Positions 34,657 through 47,292 of a DNA stretch of 64,000 nt are shown in pieces. Location of the stretch: positions 186,001-250,000 of the forward strand of contig JAIXMR010000008.1 in assembly GCA_025677835.1 (NCBI GenBank), in the 5' to 3' direction. Made by a program: the position numbers and the translations under genes. The notes beneath the pieces are model-generated. The model had not been told where the DNA came from. It was given only the letters and a program-made list of their open reading frames with translations, and searched no databases. Source of the DNA: Sporodiniella umbellata (lineage: Eukaryota; Mucoromycota; Mucoromycetes; Mucorales; Rhizopodaceae). Within the stretch, counting starts at the first letter, position 1. Each line of letters starts with the position of its first letter.

Positions 34657-37600
34657 TTAAATCCATCCTGTCCATCCTTCATACATAAGACACAGATTGT
34701 CTGCAGATGTTGCTTGCTCAACAGATTTTCTCACTTGTTCTGATACGCTCATCTTCTGTGCTCCAAAATCATCGCCTTCAAGCTTAGCACGTATTCTCTT
34801 CATTATTTTTTCAACATGGCTAGTCTTGACTACATTATCTGTGTAAAGAAAAATAGTCAGTTTTAGCCAAGCAAACGTTATTTGAGTGAAATTTTACTAG
34901 TTTGCGATCCAGTTGTCTCAGTTAGGTCATTATCCTCTGAGGTCGAAGAGTCATTGTGATCTTCTACAGTAGTTACACTGTTGATTTTTTCAGGGCCGAA
35001 CTCTTCTAAAATTTTAAGGGAAGAGCAGTATTCCTCATATAAGCTCTGAATTTGCTGAACAAATTCCAATAGCTGAGAGTAGTTCCATTCAGAGTCACTA
35101 TCTCTGCTGGACTCTATTTGTTTCTCTAGCCTTTTGAGTTGTTTGTTCATGCGTGCTAGCATATCAAACACAGACTGTTTTATGTTAGTATTTGTTATAG
35201 ACGTTGTACATTTTTTATATAGTGCGCTCATACCTTGGCAGCTTTTTGGGCTGGAAGCAGCTCGTTATCTTCATCCGCTTCAATGATGATAATGGATTCT
35301 AGTAGAGGTAGAATACCTTCTAAAGGGGAACGGGCTTTGCTAACAATAGACCAAAATCCCAAAAGTCGGTCTTTTACCGATTCAAGAACATATATTGGGA
35401 CTTGGTAGCCAGTTGTTTCATTCCCACTCTGATCGAAACCGCCCGATGAAGGATCTTCTTCTTCTTCATCTTCTTCTTCACTCTCTTCTTCATCATCCTC
35501 ATTTATATAGCCACTACCAAACATTTGCCAATGACTTATACTTTCTTTGAGCTCGGACAAAGAGCCTGCAGTGGCTTGATAATCGTATCCAAGTTGTGCA
35601 TGATTCTGGCTGATGTGTACTGCCAGAAGACCCAAGCTTCTCTGTAGCTCCTTCATTTGTCGATGTCCTGCAGCTTCAGTTTCATGTTCCCAATCAACTA
35701 AAGGGTCATATACAAATGCATCCAATAAGGTAATGAGCACTTCTCTATGTTTGCGGAGTACATGCATGGTCTCTTCAGCAGCTGATTTAAAGGGTCCATC
35801 TAGGCCAAGAACACCCAACGCGTTGAATAGGTTTTGAGTGAGACGGTAAGGCACTACCTCAGGTACACGAAGACTGCGGCCTTTTTCAAAACATACACCG
35901 TAATCGATATGAATCATTTCACCAGATTTGAAATCTACCAACATATTGTCTAAATGTCGATCACCTAAACCTATAATATAGCCAATCATAGATGTCACAG
36001 CCAAAGAACGTGCAAACGCGTTGCTTTTTTGTATCCATTCCTGCGCTGTAGGGCTGGAGTAATATAGCTCTCTTTCTAGCAAATCTCCTGGAGTTTCTTT
36101 TAGTAATTCTGTATAGACTTTCTTCAAAATGTGCTTTGGCCAGTTTTTTCTGTTACTAGAGACACGTAGACCTGCTTCTTTCAAAGCAGCATAAACTTTA
36201 TCTTCAAAATGCTCAGTGGGTCTTTTAGCGATTGCTGCCAAAAATGCTTCATTGGGCTTGTCACTTGTCAAAACCATATGTGCAGCAGATTCTCTCTTTT
36301 GCCATTGCTTATATAAAGCAAACATGGGTGTAGCATCATTCACCCATTGGATCATACCAGATCGATCTCTAAGCGGAATTACAGTATATGTGCGAGCTCT
36401 CATGCCACGCGAAGCAGTGTTTCGGCTCTCACTTAGAAGACCGTTTGTTGTTGTAAGAAGCTGCATGATACGTTCATCAAGGTGAAGATCTTCATGACCT
36501 TTGAACAGATACATATACCTTTTACCGTCAGAGCCTCGAAAGTCAAGTTTTTTAGGCTTTGTCTTTGTAGGGATCACCACAACATTTGTACCAAACGATT
36601 CAATATAGCAATTTGAATCGCTATTACCTGGCATTCCAATTGAAGTATCTTTCAAGCCAAAAAGGTATGGAGACACTTGAGATAACTCAAGAATACGCAG
36701 TTTATGTGTATCAGCCATAAGAACACCATGAATCTACAAATTTAAAATAAAAAGTAAACACATAGGCACAAATAGAAGACTTTAAAGCGAAAAAAAAAAA
36801 ACCTACACTCTGAAAGCGTGTCCACCCCTCACGGTAGTCTTTGGCACACTTTGGTTGACGAAGAAGGCTATGTGCTTTTCTTATGCTATCGCCATATGTT
36901 TTTAAGAACCATTTATGATGGGGTGTTAGAATACTATCCTGCTCCATATCACTTAGATCCTTCATGAATTTGTCAACAACAGCAATTATCGGGCTCATAC
37001 AGGCATGATACTTTTCCAAAAGATAGTCCTCCTTCTCAGCAGATGTTGCTGTTTTTGACAAATTCGCGTAAACCTCATCTAGGTCACGGAAATTCTGCAT
37101 AACGTCAAATTGCAGAGTACCAATCATATCAATGATTTTTTCTTCTACCAAAACAGTCATCACTTGAATTTCCTCTGCCATCTTAGTGGTTGACACCCAC
37201 AGAAGAGCATCTCGAGCCATGATGTGGTGTGTAATCATCTCTAGAGTTTTTATGGTATCTCTACTAGTTTTTGAGGAATGTAAACTAACAATTACATCGT
37301 ACATAATCTCGCGCGGATAGGTATCGCAAATGACAAGAATAAAACGGCTAACAGCTTCTCTTACAAACTCACCGGGGTGGTTCAATTGTGCAAAAAGTTG
37401 AGGGATTACGTGTTTCCAAAGCTCAACCCTTATGGCGCCAATATGATGATCAAAAACGTCTTTTAGTGCGGTGCCGTACTTTGAAAGTGTACGCAGAATT
37501 CTCAATGTAGCGGTAGTAACCATTGACGTATGACTTGTTCCATTCTGATAGCGTTTCTAGTTAGATTTAGAAACATACATTTAACTTACTTGTGTTACAT

Positions 37601-40600
37601 GTATCTCCAAAGACAAGAAATGAAAATAAGCTTGAGCAGATGCATAAAGTTTGTCAATTATCATCTTATGTAGTGTATCCAAGACATGGACAATGCCAGC
37701 TTCATTTTCAGGTTTCAAAAAAGGAACAGCTTGGCGTATACCATTCATTAAGGGGAAGCAGGACATGCAGTTGTTTTCTTCAATGGAGGGAGAGTGTTTT
37801 TTTAACAGCCCAAATAGTGCCTAATGAAATGTACATTAGTTTTAGCAACAATTTTTTTCTTTTTACCTTCTCCACTTTTTCTCTGTCTATATCGTTGTCA
37901 ATATCTAAAAGATTCATTTGGATATGTTTCTTTGCCCACAATATGACAGTCATTGTAGATTCCGGGCGAACCATTTCTTCTAGAATACGCCATGCTTGCT
38001 TGTAGTTGTGTGTTGCGTATTCAAACCAAGGCCGTCCATCCGTAGTATTCGTTTCGATAGACTTTTCTAAGGCATAATCAATGCACGTTTCTACTGAAGA
38101 CTGCATTGTTGTAGCCTTGTGTTGTATAAAGCTTGCGTCTAATTTTTTAAATAGATCCGATGCTTGATCTTCAGGGCAAGTTTGTAAATACCGGGCAATA
38201 CTACGATATGCTTTGCTTCCTAGCTCTTTGTCCTCAGAAGCCACATGCAAAACAATACTATTTAAGCTACCCATGGCTTGAGAGTAATCAGAATGTTTAA
38301 ACAAAATTTTGGATCTTTCATAATAGGCTTTATATTTTGCTTCGGGCAATAATATAGCCTTCTCTATCAAAGACTCTGCTAGGCGTATATTTCCTTGTCT
38401 CCGAGCAACTTTAGCGGTGTGTATTTGAATAGAGCTCAAAGTACTTGCCACTACTGGATTTGCATTATCATTGAGGTTATAAAGACTGTCAAAATGCGTA
38501 TTAAGACGCGCCCAATGTTTGGTGTCAGAGAATGTATTGGATCGAGTATCGGCTTGAAGGTAGCTCCAGTCCTGAGCATTTGCAAGCAAACGTGACCAAT
38601 CGGTATCAAGTAACTGCAGTTCTAATAGGTGGTTGGTATGATAAGATGTGTTGTCTTTGAGCGAGCTTTTTAGTCTACTTTGTATTTCAGCCGTGATCTC
38701 TTGGTTTCTTTGAAGGTCAGGTACGAGATAATTTCTTAGATTGTTTAGTCGACTGAGGTTTGTACATGTGTCTAAAGAAGCTGTAGACGCGAACTGCTGC
38801 AGGTCTTGAAATGTCTTCATCTGGTCTTTTACTGTACGCTCGTTAGAGTTAAAATCTCGTAGGGATTGGTATAAAAGATCGTCTTCGCCTTTAGCAGTAG
38901 AAACAAGTATATTTTGAATAGCAGAATAATCTTCCATACAAGCATAGAAGCTGACAGCCTATTGAAAATTACTTTAGTTTTGATTTAAACTATAAATTGC
39001 TTGTTTTTTTTTTTTTTTACTTGACTACTAAGCATGCGCACAATACCATTTTCATCGTTGTTTATTATAGACTTGAGCTCAGTTAATGAGTCAACAGCCA
39101 GCTCATAACATCCCTAGTAAGAACAGATTTTAGTACATGTTCAATATATCTTCTATTCTTACAGAAGCAAATAGCTCGGCAGTTTTAAACCATGTGGTTT
39201 TTTTCAATTCTCCGGTTCCTGAGTTTTTACGGACAGGCCCTATAAATCCTTCAAAGCTCCACAGCTTTTTGTTCTCTGCATCTAAACGGTAAAACTCATA
39301 TATTGCCCTCCTAAACCATGAATGCAAGCCATAAATCATATCCGTATGTTTTTTTTTTATGCACACTTCCACTAAATCCTTCATATAACTGTTGATTTGT
39401 TTGAACCAAGAGAAAGGATCAGCAGCCATTTTATCCTCATTTTCCTTTAAAGCCTGTACAATTCATTCAGTATAAACATGGCTACAGTGTTTTTCTTCAC
39501 TTTGTACCTTTATAAGATGGGTAATCAAAAGATCGTCACTTCCTGAAATCTTGGCAGCTTTAATCATAGTAGGTCGGATACGTATAAAATAGTCCTGGCA
39601 TGTTTTTTTGTTCGTTCTGAAGAAAAAAAGACTAGGGCGGGGAACTGAGGGCAGTGCATTAGTAGCGCACCCATTGGAGGCGTTAGATATTTGAATTTCT
39701 AAGCTATTGAGCAGGAGCAGAATATTGCAAAGAGATCCGTTTTTATCCAAATTACTACTGTAATTTTAGTTTTTTTTTCTTTTTTTTTTCTTGAGTACCT
39801 ATGTGATTCTTCTGATAAAAGGCCACTGAGAGTTCTCTCCAGCGCAGCCAATGTCTTACAAAAAGAAATTAGTAAGCCAGTTATATGTTTCTAAAACAAA
39901 AACTACCTGCTGAGGGGTTCCAAAAGGTGTGCGTAACCGAGACAGTATGCAGTAGCGAGCTGATTCCCAGGTTGACCAATAGTTTGTCAGAGTTTGACTA
40001 TCGTCTATCATATTTTCAAGACCGCATTTTGGCATCTCTAGACCCAATGCTAAGCGACTTGTACATGGTTTTTGCTTTTTCTTTCTTTCTTAATTTTTTT
40101 CTTTGTCTTATTACCTTCGCAAGTCTCTTTATACTGAGATGTAGTCTTCATGTTCTTGATAATGTCACAGGTATAAAATATTCTTCTTGCCCAGTCTGAT
40201 GCATCATCCAGTTCCTTATGAAGCTCATCATGAGATAGTAGCAGATGTTGGCCTATTCCTAATCTTTGCATTGTAATCTCATAATGTATTGGCCTAAACG
40301 ATCCGGTGTGTGGTGTTGCCATAAGAATGTTCTAAATGAAAACATGTTAGCTCTGTCTTTTGTTTATGTGCTTACTTGTATGGATAATATGGTTTTGTCT
40401 TCCAAAGTTGTTGTATGCGAAATCAAGAAAGGATTTAGCGAAATTGCAAGGTCTTTGCTTCCGTTTTGGATTTCAAGGTTTGTACTGCTCATGCTATATT
40501 TTGAGAGTCAGCTTCATTCTTTTTTGTTTTTGCTGTTGAATTCAATTAAATACCTCCTTTGAATGGATTGTAAAAGCAATCCAATCAGATCAGAACAACC

Positions 40601-43094
40601 ATGTATAAACGAATATTTTGTCACAATACAGATGACTTCTTTTTTCACATCACTCATTACTTCGTTTTCTGACAAAAGTATTGTTTGAGTAATTTTTTTT
40701 CATATATATATATACCAATTACCTGGCACAGAAACCAAACTGAAAATTATGTATCTCAAGTCTTTAAGACAACCAAACTGTACTGTGTCAGTCTTTCTTA
40801 CAATATTCAACAAACTGTACACAGTGTTGCAAATTGTTTTTCTTAACCTATATGACAAATTGTACCAATGATCGATTAAATCAGTGAGAATACAGCTCAT
40901 AACGGTGAAGCCGTTTTCGTCATGTAACATATAGTTTAGACTATTTGAAAGTAAGTTTCAATGACAGGTCATCTAGAATCTGTTTCCATATCTACCTTGC
41001 CCAGTAAGCAATCAATATATCTAAAATCCGCTCACATAGATCAACACGCGCAGATTGCCATGCAGCAACAAAAACGTTTAAAATCGTGAGTACATTTCTA
41101 TAGCGAAATTCCGGCCATAGTCTAGTTATATCTAACAAAAAATAGCAGAAGAACTCTAACTCTTCCTCTAACTCTTCGACGTCGCATGGCAATATGCATT
41201 GAGCATATTCAGGATCTTTGGTTATAAATCCATTACTTTTTAAACTCGATATAGTTTTGCACAGGCGTTTAGGTTCTAAGTCTGTAGTAAGCTCTGAAGG
41301 AAAAACCAGGTTCTTTTTTTTGTCAAGAAAGCTGACTATTGTCTGATTCACAAAGTATCTACATTCATCTGCCACTTTCATTCTTACTAAATATCGAAGT
41401 AAAGAAACGGCAGATGCTTCAACCTTTTTACAATTTGAACGGTTCTTGCGTAGATAGTATAAAGGCGAGGTATTGGTGTCAAGGATTCTTTCAAAGACTT
41501 GTTTTGTGATGTTGGGTCCCCATAAATGAACAAGCTATAGTTTGATTAGGGGTTGCCTTGAATGGGTAGTATATTTGTTTTTACTTGGATCAATGTCTCA
41601 ATTTGTTTAAAAGGTTCGGAGGAAATAAAATCTTCTGTTATTTCAGCGAGGAACAAGTATATTTGATATTGGTATTGGCGATACTTGGAGGGGACATGGA
41701 GCACGAAAAGCATCAAAATATCCCTGCCTAAAAATATCGTGTTGAGCTTTTATGAACTACAAACAAAACAAAAACAGAACAAAACAAGTAGTCTTACACA
41801 ATATGATCCACGTCGTATCTGGAAAATACTTTAATGAATCTGTCAACATCTGCAACAGTCTTGGAAGTATCGTTTCAAAAGAGTACCCTAATTCGGGACT
41901 TTGCTCGTAATTATTTGTATCTGGACCGGACGAGAGCAAAGCTTTTAATATAGCTCCATAACAACTAGAAAGCGACAGGTCAACTCGAGTTTTCAAGTTC
42001 TTTTTTTACCTCATGAAAAGAGTACAGTTATCCTTTTTATAGTTAAACTGCGCTGGGTCAGTTTCATAAAGTAAATCAAGCTGTAGCATAGTATTTTCAA
42101 TATTTGAAAGAAAATGGTCCAAAAGCATCATTGTATAGGGAAGATGCAACTTCCAAAAAGCACCAAATTTGCTATATGCGGATATAATAGTTGTTTTTTT
42201 TGAGTCGGGTATAGTTTCGTCAGTATTCCATTCTACCAACAAATCGATTACGTCCTAAAAAAAAAAATAGATATCAGCATACAGTGACATGGATGTATCT
42301 ACAGATTTGAATATATTTGATTTACGGTAAATCTTAAGCCAAAAAAATCTGCATATTGCTGAGAAAAAATGCTGAATGTATCGATAATGATAGGCAAGTA
42401 TTCAACAGAGTCCATTGTATCCAAAAAGGATATGACACTAGCTAATACTGTAGAAGCCATTTCAATTGTCTGTCTATATGTGTACTGGTCGTTTGCAGAG
42501 TCTACCAGTACCTGATTGAGTAAACCAAGTAACCACTTTTTCCATTCACGGTTTTTTTTCATATCTGCTGTCATAGAGACATCAACATTAGCCCATACAC
42601 TTAACCGGTCAAAAATCCAACTCAAGACAAGATCAAGTCGAGTAAAACAGGCCAAGCCCGAAACAAGATGAATGAAAACGCTCTTCATAGTTGCAGGTGC
42701 TTTTGGCATTTCTATAGCGCGTTGAAGTCTTTCGTCATGAATGCAAATGTCAAGTAATGCCATTTGCTCTTGTCGAAATTGTAAAGAATCGGATGCACCC
42801 ATTGTTCGAGATTTCTCCATGAGATTTAGTAACTGTGTAGCATTAGTGATTCGGTGATGAAAGTTTTGTTCATCAGTGTCGTTTAAAATGCGTTTTAAAA
42901 TTTGAATGGCATGCGAATCGGGTTTGTCTTGTTCTAGTATTTGCATGAGCAATTACCATTTCTCTGGCCCAACAAAACAGCCACTTACCATAACTATTTT
43001 TTTGTCTTTGCGTACGCTCTTTATATTGGTTTCTTTGTTTGTTTCGATTTTGGTTGTTCCCAGAGCTGTAGGAATTCTGTTTTCGTGAGCTCAT
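34657..43094 (-). CDS. SMG1: SMG1 kinase (PIKK family, nonsense-mediated mRNA decay)
   Basis: Twenty-one exons join in phase to 2442 aa: 43094-42989, 42933-42326, 42254-42010, 41964-41798, 41727-41585, 41534-40996, 40940-40723, 40668-40554, 40493-40376, 40331-40115, 40049-39907, 39854-39799, 39757-39508, 39453-39163, 39113-39021, 38958-37867, 37820-37590, 37544-36807, 36733-35234, 35174-34898, 34838-34657. The N-terminal half is helical (HEAT-like), including DVIDLLVEWN, a SMG1-type segment. A FAT-like region spans about 1070-1560. The kinase domain has GLGDRHLDN and HIDYGVCFEKGRSLRVPE, as in SMG1. An acidic insert (EESEEEDEEEED) precedes a FATC tail ending NLCLMYEGWTGWI. SMG1 phosphorylates Upf1 during nonsense-mediated decay. 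It is divergent from RPN6, 1.2 kb away. No frame break was found. Confidence 0.95.
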
Positions 43095-44314
43095 TTACAT
43101 ATACAAACTGCAAATGAAATGAAAAAAAAAAATTAAATAATTAATTTTTTATTTAAAGGGTTCATACAGAGTGCCTGTCATGAACAAAAGAAAGTGATGA
43201 AATATGTGTAACCTTCTATATATTTATCTTGAGTAGACATAAAAAATAAAATATGCTGACTCGCTGATATAGTGCTTACAGTTGGTTTTTTTTTATAAAA
43301 AAAAAGGCTCAGTGTTTTTATAGTTTTAAATAAGTCACATAGTTGATGTTTTGGTACCAACTCTCAAACGATAAATATAAAGCAAAAGTGTTCGGCAGGG
43401 CAATAAAAGTATACGGCTTGCTTATTATTATAGTATTAATCGGAGGCACAGTATATATGTAGAGTATGCGTTTCTTTAGGAAAAAGCTTAATGGTTGCTA
43501 AATATAGTTACAGTTTGTTTAGACAGTGCGAAAAGAAGGCTTTTCTATACTGGTACAAGTCGAAGCATTTGGATTAATTTTAAAAGTTCTATTTACTTTA
43601 TTTATTAATGAAAAAAGTCTACATGTTGCCTATTTCAGCCGACTTAAAAAACTAGGCCAAGGCGTCGGTTTTTTTTAAAAAAAGAGATGAAGTAAACCTA
43701 CAAAATAAACGCAATGATCTCGACGGTTTTCCTTTCTCAAAAAAAAAAATATCAACTAAGAAAGCGCAGTGAATAGATGGTCTCAAGCGATGAATTTGTT
43801 TGCTTATAATGTGTCTTAGAGCTGTAAATGATCTACCTGCGGGCATTAAATAGTGCCTACAGATGTATTTAAGATAATTGATAGTTTTCAGTCTAAAATA
43901 AGCTAAGAAATAAATTTTCTGGCTGAAGAAAAACAATTAGAATAGTTTTGTTCTCTATAAAGTAGCTACAAGATGTCTAGATAAGTTGGAAACGTTGTTT
44001 TGCTTTAATTCTATCTATACCCATTTGAAGCTTTGACTGAGTATTCGTTTAGGCATTTACATCAGAGGCCAATAAGAAAAGTATATGTCGATTTCCAGCA
44101 AACTACTCGACAGCTCAGTGATCAACCAGTATTAAAAACTGCTACAGTTTTTTAAAAATTTTTATATATGTCTATTTTTAGGCTAAAATACTATAGTAGG
44201 TGACTGTGAACGCGTAATCGTCAGAGCAGGCCCTATTTTATATAATAGAAGAAAATCCAGTAGCTAATTCTTTTGTTTTGACTATCCGCTTTTTTTTTAA
44301 TAACAAAAAAGAAT
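43095..44314. other. Divergent intergenic region, SMG1 / RPN6
   Basis: About 1.2 kb of AT-rich DNA with no supported gene, serving as the 5' flank of both genes. Short T/A homopolymers are frequent. Confidence 0.6.
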
Positions 44315-45835
44315 ATGGTATCTGCTACAACTAAAAGCGCACCTAGCCAAAAACTACAACAAGCCGACCTTTCAAAAGACGCCAAAAGATTCGAGGAGGC
44401 CATCTCAACCTACAAAAACATTTTGGCCCAGCCATCCTCTAATGAAGAAACAACAAAAGAACAAGAATACGCTCTCTCTCAATTAGGAGAAGTCTACCGC
44501 GAACTACAGTAAACAATAGATGAGTATAATTACATTAGACTAAAAATGCGTTTATTGTTACTTAGCCTCGCACAAGAGCTTGCAGAGCTAATCCGTTCTT
44601 CACGCCCCTTCATGCTCACTATTACCAAAGCAAAGACAGCAAAATTGAGTAAGAGACCAAGCATACGTTTTATGTAGACCGCGATTTTGCAGTTCTAATT
44701 TTGGATTTCTATTATAGTTCGTACACTTGTTGATTTTTTCAGCGACATCCCCAACTGTCTTCCACTGCAAATTGAAATTTGTAAAGAAAATATTGAATGG
44801 TGCATCCAAGAAAAGAGACTTTTTTTGAAACAAGCGTTGGAAACTCGTTTAGTAGCACTTTATTTGGAAAACAAAATGTATCACGACTCTTTGAGCTTGA
44901 TTGCACAGCTCTTAAAAGAATTGAAACGTTTAGATGACAAAATGGTACTTGTAGAAGTTCAGTTGCTAGAAAGTCGCGTTTGCCACGCTTTGCGAAACCT
45001 TCCAAAGGCTAGAGCCGCTTTGACTTCTGCTCGTACTTCTGCCAACTCTATTTACTGTCCTCCTTTATTACAAGCAGCACTGGATATGCAATCAGGAATT
45101 CTTCACGCCGAGGATAAAGACTATAAAACTGCCTACTCGTACTTTTTCGAGACATTTGAAGGATTTTCAAGTCAAGAGGATGCCAAGGCTGTTTTAGCTT
45201 TAAAATATATGCTGATGTGCAAAATCATGGTTAATTTGGTATGTTTATAGATACTAACTAATAGACAACCGCTTACAGTTGCTCACTATGATTTGTATTG
45301 TTTAGACCGATGATGTTCACTCTATTATTGGTGGAAAAGTTGCTTTGAGATATGCGGGTGTAGAAATCGACGCTATGAAAGCGGTTGCCTTGGCTCACAA
45401 AAACAGAAATCTTCAAGAGTTTGAAACAGCTCTGGCCAACTATACAAAGGGTAATAGAAATCACTTTTAAAAAGAAGAAAGACCAATGCTTTATAACTAG
45501 AGCTCAATGACGATCCTGTTATCCGCAACCAGCTTGCAGCCCTATATGACACTTTGTTAGAACAAAACTTGGTTCGTATTATCGAGCCTTTCTCTCGTGT
45601 AGAAATTAGTCATATTGCTGAGATGGTTAAATTGCCAACACAACAAGTGGAAGCGAAACTGTCTCAAATGATTTTGGATAAGAAGTTCCACGGTATTTTA
45701 GATCAAGGTGCAGGCTGTTTGATTGTATTTGAAGAGCCCGAGGAGGACAAGACATATGAAAGTGCTGTAGAAACATTAAAGCAAGTAGATAAGGTTGTTT
45801 CTAGTTTATATCAAAAGGCTGCAAAGCTTTCTTAA
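44315..45835 (+). CDS. RPN6: 26S proteasome lid subunit Rpn6 (PSMD11)
   Basis: Five exons (44315-44508, 44566-44648, 44718-45238, 45306-45450, 45501-45835) give 425 aa, the normal family length. TPR-like helices fill the N-terminal two thirds: KAKTAKLIRTLVDFF and [19 protein letters not shown] are characteristic. A C-terminal PCI domain follows, with [40 protein letters not shown] sequence (winged helix). Rpn6 clamps the lid to the 20S core and base. The stop codon is followed at once by AATAAA (45835-45840), a likely polyadenylation signal. The gene converges with the Ydj1-type gene. Confidence 0.96.
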
Positions 45836-46003
45836 ATAAAGATTTTTTTCCTAATTTTTGTTTTTTTATTCAAAACACATACATACAACAAAAAATGAAT
45901 AAGAGAGTAGGAAAAAAAAAAGGAGGGGGAAACACTGAATGAAGCAGTCTGATTCTTTTTTTTTTTTTCTCTTTGAACAAAGTCTAACTATAAAATAAGC
46001 TCT

Positions 46004-47292
46004 TTACTGTTGAGCACACTGCACACCAGGACCAGCACCGTGATGGTCCTCTTCATCTTCATATTCTTGATGAGCATGTCTAGAGTTGCTTGATTTGTAT
46101 GCGTCAGCATCAGCCATGACTACATCATCAACGTGCTTGTTTCCAGTAGAGGGAACAGCAGGGCGAGGTGGAAGGATTGACTCAAGAGCAGCAATTTTTT
46201 CAGGTGAGGTCCAGTTGGGTTGAGGGAATTCAATGTTGAATTTAACGAAAAGGTGACCATGGGTGTGGGTACGATAAGCGGGCATACCTTCGTTGGGAAT
46301 TACCTTGATTTCGTTGGGCTTAATGGCTTCTCCGGGGAGGATAGAGACCATAAGGACACGATCGTCAAGGTGGGGGATGGGGAATTTGCCACCAGCAAGA
46401 GCAGTCAAAAGATCGATCTTTACTTCGTAAATCAAATCGTCACCTTCACGCTTGAAGTGGGGGTGAGGCTTTTCGTCGATAGCAATGATGATATCACCAG
46501 GAATAACATCGGGTGCTTGATCACCTTCACCGGAGAATGTAATCTTTTGTCCATCGCGCATACCCTTATCGATGTGGACTTCAAGGATCTTCTTTTCGCT
46601 AAGAATCTTTTTGCCACGACAATCTGTACAGCGATCTTTTTCACTGATGACTTCACCAGTGGCTTGACAATCACCACAAGGTTGTTGCATCTGTTGAATC
46701 ATAGGACCCATTTGACGAGTGATAATACGAATACCTTGACCTCCACAGGTTCTACATTTTTGAACAGCACCATCTTTTCCGCCCTTTCCGTTACACTTCT
46801 TGCAAAGAACGTGCTTTTGAAGAGCCAATTTGCTTGTCTTTCCATTGTAAAGGTCTTCAAGGCTCACCTTCAAAGCATGGACCATGTCTTTTCCACGACG
46901 AGGGCCAGAGGGGCCACGACGTCCTCCACCGCCGAAACCTCCACCGAAACCTCCACCAAAGAATTGAGAGAAAAGATCTTCAGCATCCATACCTCCCATG
47001 CCAGGACCACCGTTTAATCCCTCTTCACCGTATTGATCATACATTTGACGCTTCTCGGGATCAGAAAGGATTTCGTAAGCATGAGAGATTTCTTTAAATT
47101 TGTCACCAGCAGCAGGATTCTAGCGAGATGATAACAAATCAATAAAAAGTTCATTAGATGAAGGGGTAAGTAAGATTGTACCTTATCTGGGTGATATTTC
47201 AAAGCCAACTTTCTGTAACTCTTCTTGAGTTCGTTCTCTGAGGCAGAGGGGCTTACGCCCAAAAGATCATAGAGCTTTGATTCTTTGACCAT
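46004..47292 (-). CDS. YDJ1: Type I Hsp40/DnaJ co-chaperone, Ydj1-like, with CAAX box
   Basis: Two exons (47292-47182, 47119-46004) give 408 aa. The J domain carries YHPDK at the exon junction (HPD motif). A Gly/Phe-rich linker ([13 protein letters not shown]) follows, then a zinc-finger domain with four CxxCxGxG-type repeats ([32 protein letters not shown]). The substrate-binding C-terminal domains come next. The last four residues, CAQQ, form a CAAX-like prenylation motif, as in yeast Ydj1 (CASQ). The protein stimulates Hsp70 ATPase and helps import and fold clients at ER and mitochondrial surfaces. Coding DNA is notably GC-richer than its neighbours, consistent with high expression. Confidence 0.97.

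Noticed and set aside
39885..40562. + strand frames of about 100 codons
   Set aside because: They are antisense to SMG1 exons and introns; the SMG1 frame fits all exon phases.
46220..47017. 265-codon + strand frame
   Set aside because: It is a shadow of the GC-richer Ydj1-type gene; the minus-strand protein carries the J domain and zinc-finger repeats.
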